Positions 48,930 through 60,504 of a stretch of DNA of 64,000 nt are shown here, piece by piece; within the stretch, counting starts at the first letter, position 1, and every line of letters begins with the position of its first letter. Source of the stretch: Molossus alvarezi. Taxonomy: Eukaryota; Chordata; Mammalia; Chiroptera; Molossidae. Position numbers and translations under genes: made by a program. The stretch is taken from the NCBI GenBank assembly GCA_037176705.1, contig CM073887.1, forward strand, positions 44,578,001 through 44,642,000, read 5' to 3'. Under the pieces are notes generated by a model, which saw only the letters and a list, made by a program, of their open reading frames with translations, made no database searches and was not told the DNA's origin.

Positions 48930-49958
48930 AGTAACAACTTCTAGTCAAGATGGTAGAGTAGGAAAATGCTGTGTTCACTTCCTCCCACGACGACACCAAA
49001 AGTTACAACTAAATTATAGAACCACCACCACTGAGAACCCCAGCAGCTGGACTTGGTATGCCCTGTACCTCTTGCTAAGCAAGCTACCCCAGGCCCGGCA
49101 AAACCAGTGATCAGTCTAAACTTGCTCTGAAACTCCCATCAGGTAGCCCCAAGCCTCACATAAGCAGGGACCAGTCTTGGCTTGGAATGTAGCCTCAATT
49201 AAGTGGCCAAAAACTCCGCATAAGTGGCAGCTGGTCTCAGCTCACATCTTGGTGCCCACCAAAGGGTACCAAGCCCAACACTAGTGGCAGCTGGCCTTGG
49301 TTCGCAAACAGCCTCTCTCAAGTGCCTCCAAGTCCAGCACAAATGGCAGATAACTTTGTAGCTCCTACCAGACAGTCCCAAGTTAGGCACAAGCAGTGGC
49401 TGACCTTGACCTGTACTAGAGCCCCTCCCAGAGAAGCCCCAGAACCGACACATCCAGTGGCTGGCTTCAGACCACATCAGAACACTATCCGTCCAAGTCC
49501 ACAAACGACAGGCCTGAAGGGTAGGCTCAGCTGGCACCAGAGCCCCGCGGAAGGGACTCCCACACAGCTCACTCACTGTAGTCACAGTCCAGCCCTCACA
49601 GCCAGTCAGCCTGAGGGTCAATCCCACCAAATGACATGACAGTAGCAATCAAGGCTTAACTACAACAGAAGGGCTCACAGAACCCCCATAAGGGGCACCC
49701 CTGGAACACTTAGCTAAGGTGACTAGGGAGACTGAGCCACTGGGCCCACAGGACACCTACAAAAGGCCACTCTTTTAAGACCAGATGTAGCAGGTCTACC
49801 TAATACATAGAAACGTAGCCAAACTGAGGAGAAAAAGAAACATGTCACAAATGAAAAAAATATAACAAAACTCCAGAAAAAGAACTAAACAAAATGGAGG
49901 CAAGCCATCTATCAGATATAGAATTAAAAATACTAGTTGTAACAAATTGCTAGTCATA
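48930..49958 (+). mobile_element. L1 5' end (5' UTR and beginning of ORF1 region)
   Basis: Starts caagatggtagagtagg, typical of L1 5' UTR starts, and passes at 49820-49930 into sequence matching the region before and into ORF1 (acatgtcacaaatg, ctccagaaaaagaactaaac). It breaks off abruptly at about 49955 and is followed directly by L1 3' UTR sequence, so almost the whole coding part is missing. Confidence 0.7.
49085..49500. repeat. Degenerate tandem monomers of about 50-65 bp in L1 5' UTR
   Basis: About seven diverged units with the shared pattern 'ccaag-c--cacaagtggcagctgg-ctt-g-t' can be lined up, starting near 49089, 49147, 49206, 49268, 49327, 49375 and 49437. They lie inside the L1 5' UTR, where tandem promoter monomers are known from some mammalian L1 families. 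Confidence 0.55.
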
Positions 49959-50482
49959 AAAAGTCACAGGGATGTAAAGTACATCATAGGGAACATAGAC
50001 AATAATATTATAATGACTATGTGTAGTGTCAGATGGGTACTAGACTTATAGGAATGATCACTTCATAAATTATATAAATGTCTAATCACTATGTTGTACA
50101 CCTGAAACTAATATAATATTGTATGTCAACTAATTGAAAAAAAAATTAAAATATTAAAAAATAGTCATGGGACACAGACAATAGCATGAGGAAGGCCTAG
50201 GGTGGGGCAGGCATTGGGTAGAGGAGGTCCAAAAGGGAGAAAATGGGAGCCATCTGCAACACTGTCAACAATTAAAAAAAAAAAAGTCACGGGAATGGAA
50301 AGTACAGTATAGGGAATATAGTCAATAATATTGTAATAAATATATATGGGGTCAGATGGGTAGTAAATTTATCAGGGAGATCACTTCGAAAGTTATATAA
50401 ATGTCTAATTTCAATGTTGTACACCTGAAACCAATATAATAGTGTATGTCAACTGTAGTTGAAAAATAAAAGTTATTAAAAT
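49959..50482 (+). mobile_element. Two tandem L1 3' tails
   Basis: Two successive copies of an L1 3' end (gggatgtaaagtac ... tgtacacctgaaac ... A-rich tail) occupy about 49965-50160 and 50285-50480. Between them lies a second 3' tail type (about 50165-50285, agtcatgggacacagac ... gcaacactgtcaacaatt). Confidence 0.75.
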
Positions 50483-51028
50483 CCCAGCAGCAGCTCTATT
50501 AAATCAGAAACAAGGCAATACAGCCCACTACCTGCAATACAACTTTTTCCCTTGCTACAATTTAACATTTTTCTGAAAGTCCTAGTCAGTACAGTAAAAC
50601 AGGAAACAGAATTGAGAAATAAATTGGGAAGGACCACAAAACTATCATTTGCATATTATACTATACCAAGAAAACCAAGGGATAAATTGAAAATACCTCA
50701 GAAATAATCAGTAGTCGGGTACTATCTACATAAAAATATCAAAACTTTTCCATGCATAAGTAATAACCAGTTTGACAAAAGGAAAAAAGGTATATATTAA
50801 TGAGAGCAAGAAGAATGAGAACTAAAAAATATTTAACAAGAAATATATATAAACCATATAAAAAAACTAAAAAAACTTTTACTCACTTTGCTGATAGGTA
50901 TAAAAAGATATAAGAAATGAAGAGGCATCTAACACATTCCTGAGTGAGAATAAACAATACGACAATGGCATTACTTCCCGGATGAACTGTTAGGTTTAGT
51001 GTACTTCAATTGAATTAAAACATATTCC

Positions 51029-51295
51029 CTGCTCTGGTCGGTTTGGTTCACTGGTTAGACCGTCGGCCAGCGGTCCAGAGAGACCCGGGTTTGGTTCCCC
51101 CTAAGGGCACATACCTCGGTTGCACTTTGTCCCCGGCCCTGGTTGGGTGGTGCGGGAGGCAGCCACTTGATGTGTCCCTTTCACGTAGATGTTTCTCTCT
51201 CTCTCTCCTCCTCTCTCTCCTTCCCACTCTATCTGAACAAAAAATGGAAAAATGTCCTCGGGTGAGGATTAAAAAAGAAACCAGATGAAAATGGA
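51029..51295 (+). mobile_element. Ves SINE (gaggatt-tail subfamily)
   Basis: Plus-strand copy with ctggtcggtttggttcactg, B-box-like gggtttggttcccc, CT-rich tract and the tail motif gtcctcgggtgaggatt followed by A-rich sequence. Confidence 0.92.
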
Positions 51296-51734
51296 CAAAA
51301 ACATTATGAAAATAAATAGTAATAAATGGGCCCTATCTGGTCAAATATTATAAAATAATAAAGTTATATCAGAACTACGGTTTAAGAACTGATAAGATCA
51401 CTAGAACCAACATAAAAAATAACTTCACATGCAAGAAAATCTTAAATCTAAGAAGGAAGGGTAAATTGGCTATCTGAAAAATAAGACCAATTAGATCCTA
51501 ACCTTATGAACCCAATATATTAGGGTTAAGTGTAAAAGTGAAATCATTAAAAGAAAAACAAACTAGAAGAAAACATCTGAATGAGGAAGCATAAATGATA
51601 GAGGCAGTCACAAAGAATGGAGCACTGGATTTATCTACATTTAAATAAAAAATGAAATAAATTGCAAATACATGCAAATGAACAGAAAGAGTCAATGATT
51701 TCATTCTATAAGGAGTTAATAATAGACATCAATT

Positions 51735-53066
51735 GGCAATTATGCTCTCCCATACAGTGGGTAGCCTTTCCATTTTGATGACTGTATCTTTTGCTGTGCA
51801 GATGCTTTTGAGTTTGATGTAGTCCCATGTGTTCATTTTCTCCTTTGTTTCTGTTGCCTTAGGTGATGTATCAGTGAAAATTCTGCTGTGCATGATGCCT
51901 GAAATTTTGTTGCCTACATTTTCTTCTAGGATTTTTATGGATTCATGAGTCACTAAATTTAAGTCTTTCATCCATTTTGAGTTTATTTTTGTGTATGGTG
52001 TAAGTTCATGGTCTAGTTTTATTTTTTTGCATGTAGCTGTCCAATTTTCTCAACTCCATTTATTAACCCCACTCCATTTATTAAAGAGGCTGTCTTCACT
52101 CGGAGTGAAGACAGCCTCTTTAATAAATGGAGTGGGGTTAATTTCCAATATACATAGAGTGCTCATACAACTCAACAAAAGGAAGACAAAGAACCCAATT
52201 AAAAAATGGGCAGAGGTACTAAATAGACACCTCTCCAAACAGGACATACAAATGGCCAAGAAACATATGAAGAAATGCTCAACATCACTAATCATCAGAG
52301 AGATGCAAATTAAAACAACAATGAGGTATCACCTCACACCTGTCAGAATGGCCGCCATCAACACATCATCAAACAACAAGTGTTGACGAGGGTGTGGAGA
52401 AAAGGAGACTCTAGTGCACTGCTGGTGGGAATGCAGACTGGTGCAGCCACTATGGAAAACAATATAGTGTTACCTCAAAAAATTAAAAATTGAACTTCCA
52501 TTTGACTCAGTGATCCCACTTCTAGGAATATACCCTAAGAAGCCTGAAACAACAATCAGAAAGAATATATATCCCCCAAGTTCATAGCAGCACTATTTAC
52601 AATAGCTAAGATTTGGAAATAGCCCAAGTGTCCATCAGTAGATGAATGGATAAAAAAGCTGTGGTACATATACACAATGGAGTACTAAGCAACTGTAAGA
52701 AAGAAAGATCTCTTATCCTTTGAGACGACATGGAGGGACCTGGAAAGTATTATCCTAAGTGAAACAAGCCAAACAGAGAAAGACAAGTATCACATGATCT
52801 CATTTATTTGTGGAATATAACGAACATAACAGTCTGAGGAACGGGGTAGTCCCAGAGATGTGGAAGTGGGGTACAGACTGACAATCCCCTGAAGAGGGGG
52901 TGGGGGGGGGAGATAAACCACAGAACTTATATGCATGTATGCATGAACAATGGACATGGACAACAAAGGTGGGGACAGGGAGGGGAGGGAGGGGGAACGG
53001 TGAATCAGTGGGTGAAAAAGGGGAAACATTTGTAACAAAAATAAATAAATTTAAAAAAATAAAAAA
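51735..53066 (+). mobile_element. 5'-inverted L1 insertion
   Basis: The right part (52103-53066) is plus-oriented L1: end of ORF2, 3' UTR and A-rich tail. The left part (51735-52101) is minus-oriented and encodes the ORF2 segment that should lie immediately upstream (minus-strand frame with [17 protein letters not shown]). This is the classic product of twin priming during L1 integration. The junction is a perfect 40-bp inverted repeat. A possible short target-site duplication, acatcaat, occurs at both sides (about 51724-51731 and 53072-53079). Confidence 0.85.
52062..52142. repeat. Perfect 40-bp palindrome (1-nt centre)
   Basis: Bases 52062-52101 are the exact reverse complement of 52103-52142, with a single G at 52102 between them. 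The arms contain aaccccactccatttatt and gaggctgtcttcactc. It coincides with the L1 inversion junction. Confidence 0.97.
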
Positions 53067-53399
53067 TTATACACATCAATAAGAAAACATGAATATGTAA
53101 GAAAAAAGAACAAACACAGAAGATGAAGTATGAGTGGTTAATAAATGTTTAGCTGTACTATAACCAGAGAAGTTTATATGTGGGTAAAAATAAAACACTG
53201 CTTCTCACCTTCAAAGCTGATTTTCTCTCATCAAAAAGATGATTACAGTAGGCATGGAGTGCAGGCTCTGGTGACAGGAGCAGTATTTGCTCAAGGCCAT
53301 TATAGTCATGTGGATAAATTCAGCTTTTTGGAGGGAGATGGTAATAATATCGCCAAACGTATCATTATTCTTAAGAAAAAAGGTAAGTACCAGGGCATT

Positions 53400-53640
53400 C
53401 ATGTCAGTACTATTTAACAGGGAAAAATTGGGAAGAATGTAAATGTCTAATAAAGTAATAATGGCTCAATAAATTAAGGTACAGTCATTTGAAGAAGAAA
53501 GAGGGAGCCATTAAAAAAATCATATTTTCAAAGAGCACCGAAAGACATGGGAAAATGTCAGTGAAAAAATCAGGTTAGAAAACCATATATGAGTTATTCT
53601 AATTATTTAAAACATATATAGATGTAGTTTATAGGGAACC
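53400..53640 (+). mobile_element. Old L1 3'-region fragment
   Basis: Diverged L1-like 3' sequence ('ggaaaaattgggaagaatgt ... aataatggctcaataaatt ... gagggagccattaaa') immediately upstream of a younger L1. Confidence 0.45.
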
Positions 53641-55165
53641 AAAAAAGACTCCGAATAGCCACAGCAATCTTGAAAAAGAAGAACAAAGTAGCAGGGATCA
53701 CAATACCGGATATCAAGTTATACTACAAAGCCACTGTAACCAAAACAGCCTGATATTGGCACAAGAACAGGCATATAGATCAATGGAACAGAACAGAGAA
53801 TTTGAAAATTGACCCAAGATATTATGCTCAATTAATATTGGACAAAGGTGGCAAGAGCATACAATGAAGTAAAAACAGCCTTTTTAATAAATGGTGTTGG
53901 GAAAATTGGACAGCTACATGCAAAAAACTGAAATTAGACCAACTTACACCATACACAAGAATAAAGTCAAAATGAATAAAAGACTTAAATGTGAACTCGT
54001 GAATCTATAAAAATCCTAGAAGAAAACGTAGGCAACAAAATTTTAGACATCACATGCAGCAGAATTTTCAGTGATACAATGCCTAAGTCAAGAGAAACAA
54101 AGGAAAAAATTAATACATGGGACTACATCAAACTAAAAAGCTTCTGCACAGCAAAAGAAACAATCATCAAAATGGAAAGGGAACCCACTATATGGGAGAG
54201 CGTAATTGCCAGCAATACATCAGATAAGGGGTTAATTTCCAAAATATATAGAGTACTCATACAACTCAACAAAAGGAAGACAAAGAACCCAATTAATAAA
54301 TGGGCAGGGGACCTAAAGAGACACCTCTCCAAACAGGACACACAAATGGCCAAGAAACTTATGAAAAAATGCTCAACGTCACTAATTATCAGAGAGATGC
54401 AAATGAAAACAACTATGAGGTATCACCTCAAACCTGTCAGAATGGGTGCCATCAACAAATCATCAAACAACAAGTGCTGGCGAGGGTGTGGAGAAAAAGG
54501 GGACTCTAGTACACTGCTGGTAGGAATGCAGACTGGTACAGCCATTATGAAAAACAATATGGTGTTTCCTCAGAAAATTAAAAAATGAACTGCCATTTGA
54601 CCCAGTGATCCCGCTTCTAGGAATATATCCTAAGAAGCCTGAAACAACAATCAGAAAGAATATATGTACTTCTATGTTCATAGCAGTGCTATTTACAATA
54701 GCTAAGATCTGGAAACAGCCCAAGTGTCCATCAGTAGATGAGTGGATAAAAAAGCTGTAGTACATACACAATGGAATACCATGCAGCTGTAAGAAAGAAA
54801 GATCGCTTATCCTTTGAGACGACATGAAAGGACCTGGAGAGTATTATGCTGAGCAAAATAAGCCAATGAGAGAAAGACAAATATCACATGATCTCACTTA
54901 TTTGTGGAATATAATGAACAAAATAAGCTGATGAACAAAATAGACCCAGAGACACAGAAGTAGGGTTCAGACTGACAAACTTCAAGGAGGGGGCAGGGGA
55001 AGGGAAGAGATAAATCAAAGAACTTACATATATATAAGCATAAGCAGTGGACATAGACAACAATGTTGGGGCGGGGCACAGGGACAGGAGAAGGGTGTCA
55101 ATAGGGGAAAAAGAAGAAATATCTGTAACAAAAATAAATTAATTAAAAATTAATAAATAAAGCCA
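53641..55165 (+). mobile_element. 5'-truncated L1 (ORF2 end and 3' UTR)
   Basis: About 1.5 kb of plus-oriented L1, starting within ORF2 (gactccgaatagccac) and ending in an A-rich tail at about 55165. A 169-codon frame at 54079-54588 retains the ORF2 C-terminus ([24 protein letters not shown]) but upstream stops and truncation make the copy inactive. Confidence 0.9.
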
Positions 55166-55220
55166 CCAGAGTCATTTCCCAGCAAGCTTCATTCCTGGCC
55201 AGAGGAGCCTGCAAAAACTA

Positions 55221-55228
<8 letters not shown>

Positions 55229-55260
<32 letters not shown>
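55229..55260. repeat. (AC)16 microsatellite flanked by AT repeats
   Basis: Sixteen uninterrupted AC units, flanked on both sides by short (AT) runs (atatat), giving a Z-DNA-prone and likely polymorphic tract. Confidence 0.98.
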
Positions 55261-55267
<7 letters not shown>

Positions 55268-56394
55268 AAATATAGAAACACTTAAGTGTACCAAAATATT
55301 TTCAGTGGTTATTTATGAAATAGTTTCTTCTTTATACACTATGTTTTCTAAATAGTTTACAATATGTTACCATTAATTTTCTAATAAAAATATTACCCCA
55401 AATAAAACTAAGTTGGGTTATGTAATATTACAAAAACCTTCCTCTGATTAATTTTATAACGGCCTTTCAAAATATGTTTCTTTCACCATCTCTGCATGTC
55501 TACAAACTGGCAAAATAATGTTACAAAGTCAGGACCTGAAGTACATACGGTTGTCAACCAAAATGTCCAACTGCAGGGTACTAGGTAATACACTGTAGTA
55601 TATTCTTAAAATAGATTTAATCATTAGAAATCATGTTTTCAAACAGCATATAAATAATGTTAAATATAAAACTACTTATCTGGTATTATCTTCTTTTGTT
55701 TAGAAAGATATATAAATATGTACATAACACAGGAAAATGATTTAAAATCAATACACCAAAATGTTAATGATTAATGTCTAAAGGGTGGTGTAAAAGAGCA
55801 TTTGAATTTTTTAATATAATTTTTTCATTTTGCCATATTTTACATAAAAATCTGCTAGTTTTGTAATTAGAAAAGCACTATTTGAACATAGCATTTACTG
55901 TCTCAAAGCATGAGTGAAACAGAATTGCATAAATTTATTTTTAAAAAATAAAATTTCTTTTTTATCTTAATACCTTTCGGCAACGAATTTACACTTTAAA
56001 AGTTTGTTTTGCAAACAATAGTACAATGAACAAAAAAGTTCTAATTTTTTTATATATATATAATTAAATGAGCACTCATTTTAACTCAACAGACTTAAAT
56101 AATGGCTCTCTCTAAATCCGCTTTTCGGAAGGTTCAGGTGACTATAAGAAAAAGCTAAAATTTAAATGTGTTCAATTATAGAAGAAGCTGTAAGTTTTCA
56201 TGGCTTTGCAACTTCTTAAATGTTTTAGAATTTAAAAAGCCTGTGAAAAATTAGTACTGGCTTATGAACAGATAAAAGGATAAGATATATGAGAAATTGA
56301 ATTTTGGAATCCTAATTCATAAATGCAACAGGATCCCATAACATAGCTCATTACACATGGATTTAGATAAACCACAAAGTAGATCCTGACAGAA

Positions 56395-57120
56395 TGAAAG
56401 AACTTAGAGACAAGCACAAAGGGATAGGTCAACACACTGGCAACAAATCCTGTGACAGCTCAGGAATAATTTCATTTCACTCATGGTGGAAACCCCACTG
56501 TCCAGGGCCTTGGTATTGATGAGGTAGGCCAGTGAGTTACCGAGCCACAAAGAAATGATGTCACCTAGGAGGTGAAGAATAAGATCTGCAAAAAACCCTC
56601 GTATGTCCTCTTCCCAAGAGATGGTTACTACGGAGTCACAAAATGCACAGTACTTGGATTCTCTGATAAAGGTTGTACCATGGGCCTCCGAGTGATCACG
56701 TGATGTGTGATGAGGGTAACAGCAGAAGGAGCCATCATCTCTTGTGTTGTCTCCTTGGTAATTCGGTGGAAGGAAGATGAGACTTCTTTCTGTTTATTTC
56801 CAGGGCCTAACTCCTCCATTTGGTCCCACTCCTGGTAATGCTGTAAAACTTTACCACGGACCACAGTCTCAAGAACTCCTGAACACAGTCTTGGAGTTAA
56901 GCCTGTGAACAACCCATGCTTCCCACTGATGCTCACTATGTGCTGAGCATAACAAAAGAGACCAGGAAGCTGACATACTTGCTACCCAAAAATATTTTGT
57001 CCTATTATTGGAGGAAGAGGTTCATATCCCACCTGGATGAGCCTTTACATACATGAGTGGCTGGGACAAGATGGTGAGACCAGGGCCCAGGAGCACCTGA
57101 CTGGCCACGTCCACATGATG
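56395..57120 (-). pseudogene. MTCH2P: Processed pseudogene of MTCH2 (mitochondrial carrier homologue 2)
   Basis: On the minus strand the sequence encodes, from about 57113 downward, MTCH2-like segments: ASQVLLGPGLTILSQPLMYV, then after a small deletion YEPLPP and NIFG, a stop (TAG at 56984-56982), QVCQLPGL, HGLFTGLTPRLCSGVLETVV, KEVSSSFHRITKET, and near the end GDIISLWLGNSLAYLINT followed by a second frame change. No introns interrupt it, so it arose by reverse transcription of mRNA. Frameshifts and stops make it non-functional. The 3' end is truncated and no poly(A) tail is obvious. MTCH2 itself is an outer-mitochondrial-membrane carrier-like protein. The symbol is a descriptive placeholder. 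Confidence 0.9.
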
Positions 57121-57514
57121 GCACTAATAGATGGACAGATAGACGGAGCCACCAAATGACTGAGCTAGGATGTTGCCAAATAAGTAAGCACTTAATTTGC
57201 TGCTTCTCAGACTCCTCTATCAAAGCATCAGCCCCCATGACATCAGAATGAGCATGCAGGGGTCTCCTTCCTCCCCCAGGGTTTAGGAATAATCCTGAAG
57301 CTCATGAGTAGCTTTCCTTGAAATGTCTTTGATGTCTCTTACTTGTTCTCAAAAAGTAATATAAATTTTATATTTTATTCAATATTATATGCATTTGTTT
57401 TAATATAAAAATGTTTTGCATTATCCATCACCCCTTTGCCCCCCAAATCTTCAAGTAAAGATCTAGGAAAATGTGGGGGGGGGAGAACTTTAAACTGGAA
57501 GGAAACATTACCAA

Positions 57515-57640
57515 GTCTGCCCCTTTATTTTGCAGATGAGGACAGATGAAAATTCAGACAGGAGACTTGACTTACTCAAGGTCATACCATGTAAAACTCA
57601 GGTTTTTTAACTCAGTTCACTGGCTCAAAGGCCTCAGAGG
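57515..57640 (+). mobile_element. MIR SINE fragment
   Basis: MIR core: 'ttattttgcagatgaggaca ... gacttgacttactcaaggtcatacca'. Diverged ancient repeat. Confidence 0.75.
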
Positions 57641-58494
57641 AACAGCCATTATTCAGCTAAGATATGATATTGTTTCAGATTTCCTTTAAGATACAAAGCT
57701 CTGTAGCAATGAATCATTAAACCAAACTCTGATAAATTTCACAAGAGCTTCTGGAGGCAAAGCCGTGGTAGCATCAGTAAGAAACCTATGACAGTCCCAG
57801 AACCATAGCTACATCTCACCTAGCGGCTTTTTCCTCCTGGGAAAGGAAATCTGATTGCTCTGGAGACAGCCATAATACTGACCAACCTTTTTTCCTTGGG
57901 CAGAGGAGAATATAATACACCCTGGGGCTCTGCCCTCAAAACACATCAATACACGGTTTAAGTCATCATATACAGTGCAGTTAACCTATCAGAGAAGTTA
58001 GTAGCATTCCTCACACACCAGCCCCCCGCCTCAAAGGCTTCCAAATTCTCATCAGGATGGTAAGATGCCTTTCTTCACATGTTTAAAAAAGAAGTTCATA
58101 CATGAGAGAATTAAGGATACAATGTTTGCAATGTGCCCTAACATAACATTTTCATCTCCCAAGTCCGTCACTGCAACGATTGTATGTTTAAATATTTTAT
58201 TTACTCGCAGCATGCTAACTACCACTAGACGCTATTTGCTATTTGACCAACAGGTTTCAAGGGTTACAATGAATTTAGAAGCTGAGTTTTCAAGCACACT
58301 TCACAAAACAGCACAGGCGTATTATCACTTGTCCAGTAATGTGCAGCCCTAAATGAAGCCCAACCATAGTTGAGACTGTTGTGCGTTTTCCTATGTGACC
58401 ATTGCAGAGCAAGTTTCCTTATAATATGTATTACCTTTTAGTCATTAGTCTTTCTATGAAGACCACGAAAAGAAGACAGACAATTTTCTGAAGT

Positions 58495-58605
58495 TGTCAG
58501 GCAAAAAAAGTAAAACTGACAAATTCTAAGCCAGGGGAGGGGCTGGCTGAAGGTAGGTAAAGGGGAGGGGGCAGGGGGACATCTGTAATAGTGCCAACAA
58601 TAAAA
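58495..58605 (+). mobile_element. L1 3'-tail fragment
   Basis: The G-rich stretch followed by gggacatctgtaatagtgcc and aacaataaaag matches the tail type seen between the tandem L1 ends near 50230-50285. Confidence 0.55.
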
Positions 58606-58849
58606 GAAAAACTGAGAAACAGTATTTCTTTTGAAACATGTCTCCTGATTGCATATTGCTGAATTCATTAAATGTCTGTTCAACCCTCCATTTTGTTTTA
58701 ATAAGAAAAAGAACATGCACAAAAGAACAGTGTTTGATTTTGCTGGTCCATGGACTCCCCATTTCCCACTGAAACCACCAAATGTGAGTGATAATCATGT
58801 GAGACTTTCATGCCAGGAACACTATGGTACCAGAAAGCGTGAACTGCAT

Positions 58850-58863
58850 CCACCAGATGGCGC
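58850..58863 (+). promoter_or_regulatory. CTCF-like core motif, plus orientation
   Basis: ccaccagatggcgc satisfies all 14 positions of the usual CTCF core pattern CCASYAGRKGGCRS. Occupancy cannot be judged from sequence. Confidence 0.6.
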
Positions 58864-58888
58864 ACCATCAAGGCACTGAAGCCGTGGT

Positions 58889-58902
58889 GTGCCCCCTGCT
58901 GC
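58889..58902 (-). promoter_or_regulatory. CTCF-like core motif, minus orientation
   Basis: The minus strand reads gcagcagggggcac, matching 13 of 14 positions of the CTCF core. It lies 25 bases from the plus-oriented motif. Confidence 0.5.
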
Positions 58903-59250
58903 ACCTGCTTCTCTCTGGCTGGGGAGCAGCTATACCCTCCTGTCTCTGTTTGTCAGCCTTTGCTGGTAGCAAATAGGTTTATAACAGATTTGTAAGGTGA
59001 TCTGAAATTGTGAAGTTTCTTATACATGGTGTACAAGTTGTCCTGAGGCAGGGAGCCTATTTTTAAATATAAAGCACTGAATTACATAAACTGGCCACTT
59101 ACCAATCTGAGACACTGACCAAAAATTTACTATAATGTGAAGATCAACAGAACAGGTTTGATAAAATCAATCTATTGACTCCCATACAGTTTTCTTATGA
59201 TAAATACTATACTTTTGAAAAATGACTCCCTCTTGCTAAAAGGATATATA

Positions 59251-59336
59251 CAGTCGGCCCTCGTTTATCACGGTTAAGCAGGTCCAGACTCTACCGTGAT
59301 AAATTAATTTCCCCGAAGTAGGATTCTTTATTTATA
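59251..59336 (+). mobile_element. Tigger/mariner-like DNA element, partial
   Basis: Starts at a TA with cagtcggccctcgtttatca and contains a small internal inverted repeat (tatcacggt ... accgtgata). Its right end appears to be missing or replaced by the fold-back element that follows at a TA. Confidence 0.55.
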
Positions 59337-59476
59337 CAGTCATCCCTCACCACTTTGGGCTTTGACTTTTGTGGCTTCACTCTATTGGAGTTTTTTCAAA
59401 TCTAGTATGGTATTTGAAAAAATGGCGATAGAGTGAAGCCGCGAAAGTCGAAGCGTGAAGTGGCGGGGGACGACTG
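59337..59476. mobile_element. 140-bp fold-back MITE (Tc1/mariner-type, TA target)
   Basis: Termini cagtcatccctcaccactt and the reverse complement of aagtggcgggggacgactg pair with few mismatches, and TA dinucleotides flank both ends. Internal segments also pair (gtggcttcactctat with atagagtgaagccgc; ttttttcaaat with atttgaaaaaa), so nearly the whole element can fold into one hairpin. Confidence 0.8.
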
Positions 59477-59757
59477 TAATCTGTATCTAAAATGATAACA
59501 CATTCTCCCAGGGGGAAGTCTCAACAAACAGCAAACCAATCACAGACAATAGCATAAGTTCTGTGAAAGTCAGAAGTGCACTGTTTGGGGAGTATCCTGA
59601 TACCTCTCTGCACTTGGGAGTACTTTCTACTTTCTTTCAAACCTATCTTTTTACTTCCTGTGTCTTAGCTTGCTGCTGTTTTTAGTGTGAGTTGATCAAA
59701 CTACCTAGGATATGAATAAATTACTCTTTAACTGCTTTTTTAAAAGCCCAATTAATT

Positions 59758-59963
59758 GCCTGGCCTGTGTGGCTCAGTGGTTGAGTGTCGACCCATGCAC
59801 CAAGAGGTTGCCAGTTTGATTCCTGGTCAGGGCACATGCCCAGGTTGTGGGCCAGATCCCCAGTGCAGGGCATGCAGGAGGAAGCCAATAGATGTTCTCT
59901 CTCATCATGTTTCTCTCTCTCTCCCTCTCCCTTCCGCGCTAAAATTAATAAAGAAAAATAATA
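59758..59963 (+). mobile_element. Ves SINE
   Basis: Plus-strand copy (gcctggcctgtgtggctcag, caccaagaggttgccag, CT tract, A-rich tail). Target-site duplication aaaagcccaattaatt at 59742-59757 and aaaagccaaattaatt at 59964-59979, one mismatch. Confidence 0.93.
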
Positions 59964-60504
59964 AAAAGCCAAATTAATTCTTATATTACTTGACAAAAAA
60001 CATGATACTTACATAATATTGTCAAAGCTGAAAGGTTATCTTACTAATTTTATACAAATTAAATAAGTATCTTCCCAGTGATACTACAGAGCAAATCCAG
60101 GGTAAAGTCATGTTCCAATGACAGCATTTTGATGACAAACTAGGGTTTCTATTCCCCCAAAGATTATAATTATAGGATAATCTTAAAATAGATAGAACTA
60201 TAGGTTAGTCTGGCCTTATAATGGATGACATATGAAAGTTGAAAAAAATAAACTAGAATATTTGGATGGGCACTATTACGATCGGAATTTCTATGTACAC
60301 AGGTTTTCAAAGTATAAAAGCAATTTTTCGACTCTATCACTGAAATTACATAATCCATTTAGGCTTCTTCAACCAAAAGGCAACTGTATCAGAAGTAGGA
60401 TATTTACCTACAAGTTCATACTCACTCAAGACCTTCAAACATCAAGCACATATGCAAACATTGGTACATGCTATGAGTATTTAGTCTGTCAATAATGGTC
60501 TCCT

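Noticed and set aside
54079..54588. 169-codon open frame as a gene
   Set aside because: It is the C-terminal end of L1 ORF2 in a 5'-truncated copy.
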